DNA from: Ectocarpus siliculosus
Taxonomy: Eukaryota > Sar > Phaeophyceae > Ectocarpales > Ectocarpaceae
Direction: 5' to 3'
NCBI GenBank assembly: GCA_000310025.1
Contig: FN649758.1
Span: forward strand, 1,200,210 to 1,264,209
DNA: 64,000 bases
Shown one piece after another: positions 34,909 to 46,600 of this stretch. Positions within the stretch are counted from its first letter, which is position 1. Each line of letters begins with the position of its first letter. Below the pieces are notes generated by a model that did no database searches, had not been told where the DNA came from, and was given only the letters and a program-made list of their open reading frames with translations. The position numbers were made by a program, and so were the translations under genes.

Positions 34909-37900
34909 GCAAACACAACAAACAAAACACAGACAAGGCGCAAAACACACACACGAGACCAAGGACGCAAATCAACGCTTTTTTGCCACACGCACCGCAG
35001 GAGCGAGTTCAGTCGGGAGTAGGCGAACTTGAGCGGCTTCCTCTCCAGCGCCGTCACCTGCTGCATGCGGTGGACGAACGCCAGAGGTGTCTCCGACTCG
35101 ACGCTCTGCACGCGCACGCGCGTCTTGAAGTGCTCCACGACCTTTCTCGGTGTTTCGGCCGGGATGACAACACCCCGGTGGTGGTCGCCGACAACGACGG
35201 GAAAAAAAGTTGGCCGGAGATTCGGTGGTCGGGCAACGGTCGGGGAGTTGAAGGAACGGAGGAGGGGATAGGGTGGGGAACAAACGAGTCGTTTCGGTTT
35301 TCCTTCATTCAAGGATACGTGCGTGGTCGTTTGAGTCACGGCAAGGGGCCAGGCGACGAGGGGGTGATACCTCACAATATGGGCGGCGGGTGCTACTACA
35401 CCCCCCACGCTGGTTGACATCGCGCAGGGTAAAACGCATTCCCTGGTTCGTACTCCCTCGACCGGCGCCATCCTGCCTCGTCACGCACGGTGGATTTTGG
35501 TGGAACCCGACCCCTCGTTCGATCCCGAGAATGCTTCCATACACAAAACCATTCAAACTACCTACTAGGGTTACGCTTTTCTTTGCACCAATACCGGTAG
35601 GAACCCAAGCCCAGCTTCGTTCTACGCCAAACCTCAGGGGTGTATCAACAACAAGACCAGCAGAGGCCGAACGAAAGAAAAGGGTCTGAAGGCGATCACG
35701 ACGCGGAGCACGTCGCCAGCGTCGAATATATACGCTAGGCGAGCAGGGCAGAGACAAGACTAGGCATGCATGCGCTCGCTCTTCTCGGACTCGGAAACCC
35801 TGTCAAGACTATCAAGAATAACCTCGAGACGACGCAACGCACCGCACCTTTCGCATGAACGACACGAAATGCTCCGCCCTTCGTATGTTACCGGGCACCG
35901 CCTCCTGCAAGATATCGGCGGGAAGCGCCGGGTTAGCCGGAATCGCGTCCGCCGCCGCTGCCACCTCCGTCGCACCGCCGCCGCTGCCGGCGCTAGCCCC
36001 CGCTCCCGCTGCTCCGCCGCCGCCGCCGCCAGCAGCGGCGGCACCCCCCGCGCCCGCAGCGCTGCCGGCTACGCCCCCGCTCGCTCGGCCCAAGCCCGAG
36101 TCTGCGAGGCCGCTGACCAGGCGTTGGTACTCCGCATTGAGCCTTGCTTGGTCCGTTCGTTTCATCTCGGCCACCTAGGTAGGTCAACCACGGTATCGGC
36201 AAACAGAAAATTGTGGGAGCACGTATTGGGGATGGCCATGTTGGCGACAAAAAAATCGTGGACGTACGCGAAGGGGAAAATATTGCAAAAAAAAACGTGG
36301 ATGTCCGTACAAGGGACCGACGGGGTGGTAGTGATGAAAGTAGTGCTGTTTCAAGCCTTTCAGAATGCCGAGACAAGCTGAAAGACCACACCCATCAATA
36401 TATTCAGACTCGTCTCAGGTTATGCTCCATTTACAGCCGAACTACAAACAGTACCGCCAGCGGCGGCGGTGAAAAAAGCCGCCGAAGTTGTTTGGTGTCG
36501 TAGAACAAGAAACCAGATTTTTCACTCGAGACAAGTTCCCTGTGTTCAACAGTAACCCACGAGCACAACCAATTTTTCCAACTCAAGCCAGTTTTCCCAC
36601 GTACAAAAACAAAGGAGCAGGCAACAGACCAAGCACCTTGGATGAAATCTTCCCAAGGCACCTGGAAGCGGCATCGAGGCTCCGCTTGTCGAGATCTACG
36701 CTGAGAGCCTCGGTGCACACGTTGTCGATGTTGTGCGCCTCGTCAAAGACCACCACGCTCTCCGCCTCCAGCTCGCGGGACACCATGCCGGCAACCTACA
36801 CCAGGCGGCGACGGTATATTTCGCGGCAGACGAGGTGATTGAAAGCGATGCCGCAAAGGCATACTCTCGCCAGAGACGAGCATCCAGCGGCAGGCACATA
36901 ATTCTTTCCATTTTCGAAGATTTTGGTGATTGCGCCGCACTTGACTCAAGCCGCACACGTTGTTTTTCCTCCACCAATTCCAATACTTTGTGTGACTGCG
37001 CCGCAATTGACTTGAGCTGCGCCCAAAGCCCCACCTTCGGGTCCAGCATGTACTGGTAGTTGTACACCAGCACGTTGGCGTGGTTGATGATGTGCCTCGC
37101 CAAAAAGTAGGGGCACCAACCCTTCTCCTTGCCGAACTCCTTCAGGTCGTCGAGGCTGTAGATCCCGTTCGGCATCGCGGCGTCGCTGCCGTTCGCCGAG
37201 TAGCCCTCAAAGAACTCGCACAGCTCCCCTCCGCCCCTGCACCATATATTCATTTACTAAGACCGGTGTTGTTTATTTTTTCTATCGTGCCAATGATGCG
37301 TGGACATCTTGGCAATGCGTGCCCTACGTCGGGAGTTGTAACCTGGGAGCGCGGTTCAGAACTGGAAGTGCCGTAAAACGCGCTTACGCGTGAGTGATCT
37401 CGGGTGAGGAAACGCCTGATTCCTTCAAGCATCAACAAGGACGGCGTGAGTTCGCAACACCAGCTCTTCTCTGCGGGCGCGAAGCTGGTAAGCCAAAGAG
37501 GCAAGAAAAACAACAGCGCAGGTGGTCCTGTGAGAGGCGGAAAATAAATGCAGGGAGACAGGCAACGGATTACGCGGGATCGAACCCCCTCTTCCCCTCT
37601 CCACGTATGCATCTCCCGCCTGTTCACTCTCTCGGTTCCGCTCCTTCTCCCTGTTCTTCTTGTCTCGGGGAAGACCCACGTTCCTGTCCATCCTCAGCGC
37701 GCGTACAAGGTTAATCTGGACTACCCGAAAACCTGTCCCTTGCGGTTGTTCCACCTATGGCTACTTCATCCTCGCTGTGCGATCCACCTCCACACCCCCG
37801 TCAGGACTGCCCAAGCAAAGAAAGCAAGTTCATTATGAAAAAAAACAGGCGGGGGGTACGCATACCCTAACCCTCACCCCCAGTTTTTCCGATTCTATAC

Positions 37901-40900
37901 TTTACCCGTATGTTTGCATACTTCGAAAAACCTGCCTAGACTACCGCCCCGTCCCTGGTTGTCCGCCGCGTTGCCCAACTGGACTTACCCTGCTTCCGCC
38001 TTCTTCCTGACCCAGCTAGCGGTCATGTCTCGGCAGGCCCCGTCGACGGCCTCCCTGTCGCTCTCCTCGATCACTCGCTCGTGAATACACAGGTTTCGAC
38101 GGGAGCTCAGGCAAAGCGCTAGCACCTGTTAAGGGCGGCGCACACCCGAAAAAAAGTGAGCGGTACATATGTACAACCAGTAAATGTTGTCGAAGCGGTT
38201 TGGAAAACGCAGCGGAGCGAACCAGCCTGAAGGAGCACCTACAATGGGGGACGAATTCTACACGGCGACTCCAAAAACATACCCTGGGTTTCATTCAATA
38301 GTGGGAACAGCAGTCGTGAACCCGCCGAACAGTGCTCCATTCTGAGCTGGCACCACTCGTAAATTGTACTGCCCGTTGGAACTCGGAGCGAACCAACGGT
38401 CGATCCTTTGGTTCCCCCGGCAATTTCGAGAGAATGATTTTCCCAAAACGCAACCACGCAACGTGCGGAACATAATATTCGGCCTCACGCTGAGGCTTTG
38501 CGTGTGTACGGCCTTACCAGCGCTAAATGGCGTGCTCAGAAATCGAGCGGTTGATGTCCGACACTGCACAACCACGCCAGCTCACCCTTTCAACGGACCT
38601 TTTTTCTGATGTAGCTGGCCCGTTACATGCCGTACAGAGGGGTGCCGCATACACTTCCCGTAAGGCCTCACACCCACTCCACAAAGACACAACGGTACTC
38701 GCCTTCTCCCCTTCCGGTCCAAGCTGGTCCTTTCTGTACCCGATGACTCTCTTGAGCTCCTCGATACACTTCATCATCTCGGGCACCGTGCGGGTGCAGT
38801 AGATGAGCTTGCCCACCTCCGGGTGGGCAAACTGGTAGGAGGTGATAAGAGAGATTAGGCAGACGGTCTTCCCGGTGCCTGGAGCGAGATGGAAACAGCA
38901 GTAGAGGCGGGGTTACGGTCAGCTATCCGCGGTCTCCTTCAGGGGCCACCCATAACCACGTAGGCATTACAATGCGATCGGGAGGCGACACGAGCCAATT
39001 TGTACGCCACGTCCGATTGTGAACAAAATGCACAAGTTACAAACAACATTTTGCGATGTTCGTGGCACTGCCGCCCTCCGGTGGTTGGTGTTGAGCGCTG
39101 GGTACTGTGTTAGCCCAGGAACGCGCGTAGACATCATGCAATATTACATAACAAAGGGTGCTGAACCCTCAGGCATGTGCCAGGAGCACACCGGCGTGTG
39201 CTCTCCCGGGGGGGGGGGGCGCACTTAGACCCAAACCGCTTACATACCCACCACAACCGTACTTCCCATACGCGTATCCCCCACAGAGGACGCACAGATC
39301 GGACTCATATCCAAGTACCACAAACAGCCCCCCTACTTGATACGATGCACGATCTTGCACTCAATCCTTCACGACTACTTGTAGTAGACTGACAAATACA
39401 CCCCTTGAGAAAACCTATTGAACAAAACTGGCTACACACTCAACACAAAGCGCCTCCTTCAGTGTATTCACGAATCCAACGCATTCGTCCCTCTGGAAAT
39501 AAACTCAAACCGTCAACACAATAGAATAATCTTCAGAATAGTACCCAATAAGTGTCTGTGTGCTGCATCAGAAAAGCGTCGGAACGAAAACGGCCACTCT
39601 GGAAAAACAACGTCAAAGAGTTTCCACAACATTTTCGAACAACACGATTGTTCAAATAAATTGACCAATAGAAATGGCTGTTCTGAAACAGCACGGGGCC
39701 CCAACCATTACTCGTCAAAACACGTCAAATCCTTCCTCCAACCTAGTGTCCTGTCCAACGACCGAATCCTAAACAGCCCGCACCCGCGAGTCGGTACCGT
39801 CGCTGTTGTCCAAGAAACGATAGAAAACGTTACCAAGCATCCATGCAAACAGTCCCCCTGCTGTCACATCTCAAAACCTATCACCTCGAGATTACATCAC
39901 CATGCCAACAGTCCTCCTGCATTAACATTTGACCTAAAACACAGATAGATAAGAAGACCTGAAACACAAAAACAAATCGATTGCTGCTCCTCTAGAATCA
40001 TGATCATACATGACATCCCGCCCAACGATTTTCGATGCAAGAGCAGCAAAACATACGAAAGAAGAAAAACGATGGCAACAATAACAGAACTCGCCGCTAG
40101 GAAGGCAAAGAAAAACATGAACACGCAACACACATGGCATCAAACTCCAGGAAAAGTTGGTTTCGCATCCTGTCTCCTGAACTGAAATTTCAAAAAAAAC
40201 ACCCGCTCTCCCTGAGCGGCTTGCCTTCATGCATTTCATACAACGCGCTATCTTCCCATTTCTTGCGCGTTATTAAGGCCAGAAACACACCTCAAAGATC
40301 GACACTGAACTCTGGACTAACATCAAAACAACAGTATCGAAACATCCTGAGTGTTGAAGTGTCCAGTTCGCAGAAAACACGCGTCTGAACGTACCTCCCT
40401 CCATAGCTACGTATGTAAAATGCCATCCACCCATGAGAAACTAGAACCAAATATGAAGCATATCAAGAACCAAAGAAAAATAACCACGTAATGCCGATAC
40501 CACACTGCTTACTATCCCACGGGTTGCATCAATGCTTGTCTTGTCGCAGCGTACAATTATCATGAAAACAATACAAAAAATTACAACACCCTGTTGCACG
40601 CATGTGTTTTCTGCACCAAAAGCGAAAGGTGCTCTAGCGAGGGAAAAACAAAAAAAGAAAGAAACAAAGCGAAGCAAAACGTCTATGTCTTCCGACAAAA
40701 CCCAAACAAACTCGTTAACGTTTCACATGTTCTCCCAGTTGGCTGTAACAAGGTGAGGTCGTCGCTGCCACCGTTGCCTCGCCGTTCCCCATCGACTCGA
40801 GGGTGCCGCCGTTGCAACCGATGCCGCTGCGGCCGTCATGCTCTCCGGTGTCAACGCTGTCAACAGTGACGCCGCTGCTGCCGCCGCTGCTGCCACCGCT

Positions 40901-41210
40901 GCTGTTGCCGTTCCCCCGCCGCTGCGGCCGTCATGTGTTCCAGCGCCAACACGGCTACTGGTGACGTCGCTGCTGCCGCCGATGGGGCTCTGGCCGAAGC
41001 CGCCGCTGCCTTCGCCGCTGCTGCTGCCGCCAACAGAGCTCTGGCCGAAGCCGCCACTCCCGTTCCTGCCCCTATCGAAGGGGCACGCCACCCCCGGCAC
41101 CGCCCCCCGTCTCCTCGCGCCACGCGAAGATGTCTTCCCGGTGTCGAAAGGGTGCGTCGGGGCTCCACTCCAGGTTTCATCCAGCCCCTCATCCCCGCTC
41201 CCATCGCTGC

Positions 41211-41269
<59 letters not shown>

Positions 41270-42226
41270 TTGCTGCTGCTGCTCACTTCCTCCTCAGCCT
41301 TCCCGGGGTCGAAAAGGTCGGTCAGGGCTCCACGCCAGGTTTCATCCAGCCCCTCATCCCCGCTCCCATCGCTGACGCAACACTATCTCGCTGCCGCTCC
41401 TGCCTCTTACTTCCTCCTCAGCCTTCCCGGGGTCGAAAGGGTGCGTCGGTTCTCCACTCCAGGTTTCATCCAGCCCCTCATCCCCCTCGCATCGCCGCCG
41501 CTGTCCTCGCTGCTGCTGCTTGCTGCTGCTGCTGCTGCTCACTTCCTCCCCAGCCTTCCGGGGGTCTAAAAGGTGTGTCGGTTCTCCACTCCAGGTTTCA
41601 TCCAGCCCCTCATCCCCCTCGCATCGCCGCCGCTGTCCTCGCTGCTGCTGCTGCTGCTGCTGCTGCCGCTGCTCACGCCCCCCCCAGCACATTGGCTACC
41701 GAGCTCGAGAGCTCCAGATGCGACAGACTCCGCCCATTACCTCGAGAAAGGCAGACTCCGCTTCCCAAACCAGCTATTGTTCGCGAAAATGACGGACTCG
41801 ACAGACTCGACAGACTCGGCCCGCCATTCGTCGAAAACGGCAGACTCCACCTCCTGCGCACGTCCGCTATCAATCGCGATACCAAGTACACCACAAATAG
41901 GAGCGCTGAAGTCTCGGTCGCGGAGTTCGTTCGGAAGAGATTCCATCATGTGAACAGACGAAATAGCATCACGGTACGCGCCAAAAACAGGCAATTGCGC
42001 CGCCATTCGTCCAAGACTTGTACGAACGTACGAACTTCGGCCCCATCCGAAAACAATTAAGTACTGCTGTACAGCAGCTTGGGTTGTCCTTACCTGTGGG
42101 CATCTCTAGCAAGCAGTGACCTTTGGCATCCAGGGATCGCTTTAGCTCGAGCATGTAGTCATACTGCTCTGGATACATGAAGTCATATGGGAAGAAGACG
42201 TCCAGCCCATCAAGGTCCAGCCGCAT
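27921..42226 (-). CDS. XPD: XPD/ERCC2 helicase, TFIIH subunit
   Basis: Seventeen exons on minus: 42226-42094, 38878-38703, 38125-37989, 37236-37035, 36795-36637, 36174-35848, 35141-34996, 34402-34336, 33894-33754, 33304-33174, 32753-32622, 32025-31932, 31102-31010, 30508-30383, 30100-29967, 28720-28624, 28100-27921; every join is in phase; 824 aa. It is a superfamily 2 ATP-dependent 5'-3' DNA helicase of TFIIH, acting in nucleotide excision repair and transcription initiation. Visible: Walker A GTGKT with Lys48; the four Fe-S cysteines Cys116, Cys134, Cys155, Cys190; DEAH at 234-237; [11 protein letters not shown]; motif V in SVARGKVAEGIDF; motif [16 protein letters not shown]. Numbering matches human XPD exactly up to DEAH. 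A Gly/Ala-rich insertion of several dozen residues in exon 6 (Arch domain) accounts for most of the extra length (human is 760 aa). Intron 2 uses a GC donor (aag|gcgagt). Intron 1 is 3.2 kb and repeat-rich; intron 15 contains an assembly gap. Confidence 0.97.
28690..29080. repeat. Diverged tandem duplication including part of XPD exon 16
   Basis: Two copies of a roughly 190-base unit lie side by side (about 28694-28884 and 28885-29078). Both start with (g/a)aacccatcccggcaacttag on +, which on minus is the first part of XPD exon 16 (SKLPGWVLQ), and both end with similar cgg(a)cgaactg(t/c)tctgc...catcga blocks. The upstream copy keeps an AG before the exon fragment but lacks the rest of the exon and its donor, so it is a truncated pseudo-exon in intron 15. 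Confidence 0.8.
29445..29544. other. Assembly gap (100 N)
   Basis: Exactly 100 N, the usual placeholder for a gap of unknown size, inside XPD intron 15. The sequence from 29545 to about 29835 is made of stretched G, C and T homopolymers (gggggggggg, tttttcccgggcccggg) and looks like low-quality read ends. It should not be interpreted biologically. Confidence 0.97.
31805..31945 (-). repeat. Triplicated splice-donor segment in XPD intron 12
   Basis: The exon 12 end (gagacaaag|gtgagctcttgc) recurs twice downstream in the intron: donor-like copies after 31864 (gaaaccaag|gtgagctcttgcg) and after 31813 (gggacaaag|gtgagctcttgcc), next to the true donor after 31932. Use of either extra donor would add 68 or 119 bases, neither a multiple of three, and the added reading meets a stop, so exon 12 proper must end at 31932. 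Confidence 0.85.
32599..32622 (-). repeat. (TATGC)n pentanucleotide repeat at XPD exon 11 donor
   Basis: On minus, exon 11 ends ...ttaccag and is followed by gtatgctatgctatgctatgc; the first repeat unit supplies the GT and the +3 to +6 positions of the splice donor. Confidence 0.85.
34840..34925 (+). repeat. (CAA)n trinucleotide repeat in XPD intron 7
   Basis: About 85 bases of caacaa units with a few interruptions, just downstream (minus sense) of exon 7. It produces poly-Gln, poly-Asn and poly-Thr shadow frames and poly-Val/Cys frames on the other strand. Confidence 0.93.
38879..42093. other. XPD intron 1, no nested gene seen
   Basis: A 3.2 kb intron between the start exon and the Walker A exon. 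39000-40750 is A/C-rich on + (T/G-rich in the sense of the transcript); 40750-41700 is GC-rich with CTG runs and the minisatellite; 41750-41860 has short repeats of gacagactcg. I recognise no coding domain on either strand. Confidence 0.5.
41130..41690. repeat. Minisatellite with CTG runs in XPD intron 1
   Basis: The core ccaggtttcatccagcccct occurs four times (near 41170, 41335, 41459 and 41591; spacings about 165, 124 and 132). Each copy is preceded by a (t/c)tcc(t/c)cagccttccgggg-like segment and followed by catccccntc and a run of ctg triplets (longest about 41211-41262). Large frames here (poly-Ala, poly-Leu or poly-Ser) are repeat artefacts. It is not CRISPR: units vary in length and spacers are microsatellite. 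Confidence 0.85.
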
Positions 42227-42510
42227 TTTGTGTTGCCACAGCTTTCACTTTACCCGAGGCAGAGCAATAAAGGGAAGTGCTGCACGAACACGTGTGCCTG
42301 CGTTCGCCCCGACAGTGGGATTGCCGCCACCGATGCCGCTACCAGGAACCAGGAACAAATGCTGCCGGAGCCGATTGCCTGTGTGCGCAACCTCGCAGCC
42401 TATTGAGTCGTCCCAGCAGTGTATCCTGAGACGACTCTCTAGGGCGTAAGCCCGGGAATCTCCACGACAACGATTGCTGAAGGTAGCCTCCAAAACTCTG
42501 ACCTCACGGA

Positions 42511-42715
42511 ATGTCTCTAGACGCCACCTTGCTTCTGGCAAACGCTCGCGGCCGGTCTGTGGTACAACAGCGCCGTTGCTGCGCTGGGATGCGGCGTGGA
42601 TGGGGGGTCCCGCGGAATGTCCATGGATGGTATTCCGCCGCATGTTGGTTAGACGGAGGTTTCATTGGCTTTTTTCGCGAGGACGAGAACAACCCAGATA
42701 ATTCCTACTGCTGCG
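42511..42715 (+). CDS. Candidate first exon of the SPFH gene
   Basis: The frame from ATG 42511 reads into GFFREDENNPDNSYCCG and then a gcg|gtgcat donor at 42715. This fits well in front of the downstream stretch CAPFFTIPEGCYALVTDAG in exon 43663-43747. However, the phases do not agree with the only AG acceptor there (ggtag|ttgcgc). A tiny missing exon, a non-AG acceptor (joining at 43659 would be in frame), a sequence error or a different first exon (ATG 42832 region) are all possible. The initiator Met is uncertain. Confidence 0.4.
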
Positions 42716-43662
42716 GTGCATGCGCTAGCTAACAGGGAGTTCGCCGCAAGTGACAGTACGACTTCCAGAACTGTGTAAGCATCTATCTAGCATCAACGCT
42801 TGGCTTCGAAGAGCTTGACTCTACACAACGATGGCGATGTCTCTGTCGTCCCTCCGCATCCCGTCGGTGTCTCATGCGACCGATGCTTTTGGAGAAGAAA
42901 AAGGACTACTCATTTGCAGGCCAGACCGCAGGTGCTACATTCACAAGATATGTCGCGTTCTGCTGTATTGTCGACGTTTGCCTGTGTGTATAGCTATTGA
43001 TATTACTGTCGCGTACATGCGTCGATGGTTCCTCGACTCTGACAGATTTGTCGAGGAACGGAACTTGAAATTTTATCTCTGGCAATCAGTCGTTTGTAGG
43101 AAAAGGTCTAGTCTAACACCACACCAAACGGATGCCATGGGTCTGCAGCTGTGTCTTGCTATTCCAAGTCGATTCCATATACAAGGATGGAACTCATGCG
43201 AGATGTACGCGTGTCGTGTGTCGTAAAAGCGTATGCAGTCTACATGGTGTTGCCGCCACAACCAAGCGTTGCTACAAACAAACGATATATTTGAAGCGTT
43301 GCGGATGGCCTCGTAACTTTGACGCCAAAGATACGTTGTACGCGCCCATATGACAACGAGAGAAACAGCGTTCAAACAGACCCCGATGCGACATGATGGG
43401 GTACGTGTCTGATGAAGCAAGCTTATGGCACAATGCAGTCTGCCTAAGACAAAACATCATCTACTGTAGACCGCTATGCCCATCATTGCACATGTGCCGT
43501 TCTCCAATCGCTGCTTGGGTATTTCCCCCAAGAAGCTATGTACACGTTGTAGAATTCGCAGCGGCTACCACGCTGACCAAGGAGTGGCAAGACCTGTCTT
43601 TGTATTGACTGGCGTTTTTTCATCTACTCGCTGCTGCCTCTCTACTTCCCATAAAATGGTAG

Positions 43663-46600
43663 TTGCGCACCTTTCTTCACCATCCCGGAGGGGTGCTACG
43701 CTCTTGTCACTGACGCCGGCGCGGACATCGACTATTCGGACGGCCAGGTGGGTTCAAGGATAAACACTGTTCACAGATTATCGATATAAGGAAGACATAC
43801 ATCGGCACAATAAATAAGAACTACTGCCACCACAATTCAGAGAACTAACCTTTTTCAGTAGTAGTACCGGAGGTACGCACCAGGTCGACCGAAACAAACA
43901 AAGGTACCCCTCTTTCATTCCCCTCGACCCGACGTGGATGAGAAAACAACAGAAAACAGCATCTTCAGTGCAGATGCGTCGCGTTTACATTCTGGACTAT
44001 TCTCGGCAACATGCTTAAAGGTATCCCCTTCCCCCCCATCCCCCTCGCGTGCTCTTTGCAAGGCCGTGTGGCCCGCAGGGTTTCATATGGGCTTGCCTTG
44101 GCGGCTGAAAGTGTCCAACCTTGTCACAAAACAGAATGTGGTTTTCGACATGCCGGTAAAGGGATGCATCACTCGCGACAATGTTACCGTGGAGATCGAT
44201 GTAGCCATCGTGTTCCGGATCATGGGCGACACTACTAAGGCGAGAGAGAACATAAGAGGACACATGTCAACGCTTCATGGGTATTTTGACACAGTAGAGC
44301 CACCTGCTGGTCTCGAGGTGCCTTATTCATTCGTGCGTTGATGTTTCCTTCTGCACCAAGACGGCCAATTCTTCCCTTTGAACTCATGCTTGTGGGTCAC
44401 CTCATGCTCTCGACTTGTTTCGTGTCGAAAAGAGAGACTCGCAACCCTCGCCTTCGCCTACTCTGTTTCCGCAGAACGAAGATCCGAGTTTGGTACGAAA
44501 GTTCGTTCACGAAGTGGGAGCCCGGGGGCTAGAGCAGCAGCTGCGCGGGGCACAGGAAGAGGTGATCAAAACAATCAGTGACGTGGGGGGAACCTCTGCA
44601 TCGGACTACACCCGAAGGACGTACGATTGTACATACGGGGCTGAGAACAAAAAGAATAATGCGATGAAATCAGGCGCTGCTCTTCCTCCGGTACACTACC
44701 AATACTACGACAGTAGTGCTGTTTTTTGGTGTTTCCGGAGTCGGTGAGAACGGCGTCGCATATCTACGTTGTATCTCTCGACCCTCGGGATATCCAAGGG
44801 CGACAAAGCCGCCTCACTTTCAACTCTCGGTTGGACGATGCGTACACAGTGGACAACGGCGTCTTGAGCATTCGGTTCGCGGCACTCACTGGGTTCCTTT
44901 TTCGGTGCGCGCACGAAGCACAGGAAGTGCGAGCGCTCGCGCGAACGATGAAGCACACGGAGGTGTACGGCCTCCGGAACAAGGGCACCCGGGAGGCCAT
45001 CAAGGGCACGCTTGCGAGCATGGAAGCCGGGGAAGAAGAGGCCCACGGATTGCACGCCACGCCCATGGGGACTCCTCAGCCCGACGAGGTATGTTTGTGC
45101 GAGACGCCCAATAAATCTGCCTTTTGTTTCTTGGGTCTTTCCTTCCAGGCGTCAGGTACATTTTTTCAGTATATTCTCCCGCTGCGCCAAAATGTTGTTT
45201 CAACGCAAGACGACAACCGTACGCACATGCCAATCGCTTCAACACACGGTCCAGCCCTGTCGCATGAGGAAGAAAGGCGGAGGAAGAAAGGCACAAACCC
45301 TAACGGACGGGACACTAATGAAAAGAAAAAGCAAACCGGAAACACTTACACTCTACGTATCTGTGATGCGTCATCATCTTCCGCGTAGCCACAAAGATGA
45401 CACTGCTGTTTCAAGTGGTGGCACTTACCGAACCCAAAGGCCGGCAGGCGACACCCTCTTAACCGTCTGGTACAACTAATTCCGCAGCGTTGTGCTGTAA
45501 GCACGACAGCTGCTCCCGAAGCAGACATCGAGGCCGTTTCTTTTTGCCGTCCAAATGAACCCCCCGTGGGGCATCTGGGAGCCTTTCCTTCACGCGAATT
45601 CTTCGTTGAGCTAAAGGTCGAAACTTGAAATTGACATATTTCAGGAAAGTTTGGGCCGGTAACAACCTATCCGCACTGAAACACTTCCGAAACGTCGGCG
45701 CGCTAACATTTCCAGGCAGATACCATGTATACCAACTGGGCTTTCAGAAGAACAGGCATGGCAAACGGAAGAAATGGCCGGTGCCCTATTGCGTTAGGCT
45801 AGTTCCAGAAATCCGTCGCGCGCAATTGCTTACCCCGTACAAAACCGCGAATCGGCCGCAAGTATCAACATTCGCGAGCAACACAAGGCCGTACTACTCT
45901 GGTTCCTCATCGCTTGATACCGCACGTAAGTTGGGCCCGTTCGCATCCGTACCTGCATTGGCCGTACTGTTGAATAGCTAGATGGGGTGTTCTGGTTATT
46001 TGCAGAGGTAACAATGCATATTCTCGCGGTCGGATCACAACAATCACCAGGCGGCTACCCTGGAGGGTCAGTACGATGAGCAGGATGCGAGCAACGCCGT
46101 GGCTTCGAGTACCAAGGGGAGCGATCACTGTCTCAAGATGAAGGACAGTCTCAACAGGCAGTTCCAACCGCAGGTTACCGCACGCGATCCTTGTCCCGCT
46201 TGCCCTGACCTCCTTCTTCGTTGTGGTTCGATTCTCCGTGACGGTCTTGCTACTGGTAACGTGTAGACCAACCAATACGATTCACACACTCGTTGCCATT
46301 GTTGACTCTTTTTTCCCTGTCATATTTCCTTCGTTTGCATCTTCAACGAAGCACGGGGACTATCCTTCCGGCACGAACCCTCAACCGATTCCTCGAACAA
46401 AAGGTCTCATGCTGGACGAGCTTTTGGTTGGCCTCACGGACCTCAACAACCCAATCCGGTCACGACATAAATACGCATGAATGCTTATTTAGTCGGTGGC
46501 ACTCGGCAACTTGAAATCCTTGCTTCAACCAACATTGGGCGATCACTACCTGAGGGCAACGAACAGTTCCATCGACACTCGGGTATTCCAAATTGACCCA

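Noticed and set aside
34542-35471. Minus-strand ORF of 309 codons
   Set aside because: Only 35141-34996 is coding (XPD exon 7); the remainder reads through intron and the CAA repeat as poly-Val.
37560-37660. B-box-like GGTTCGATCCC on minus, possible tRNA
   Set aside because: No A-box, no pairing acceptor or anticodon stem upstream.
41130-41690. Regularly spaced repeats, possible CRISPR array
   Set aside because: Eukaryotic intron, variable unit length, spacers are CTG microsatellite, no cas genes.
40723-42060. Large ORFs (187, 243 and 375 codons; poly-Ser, poly-Leu, poly-Ala)
   Set aside because: They are frames through the CTG runs and minisatellite of XPD intron 1, open on both strands, with no domain.
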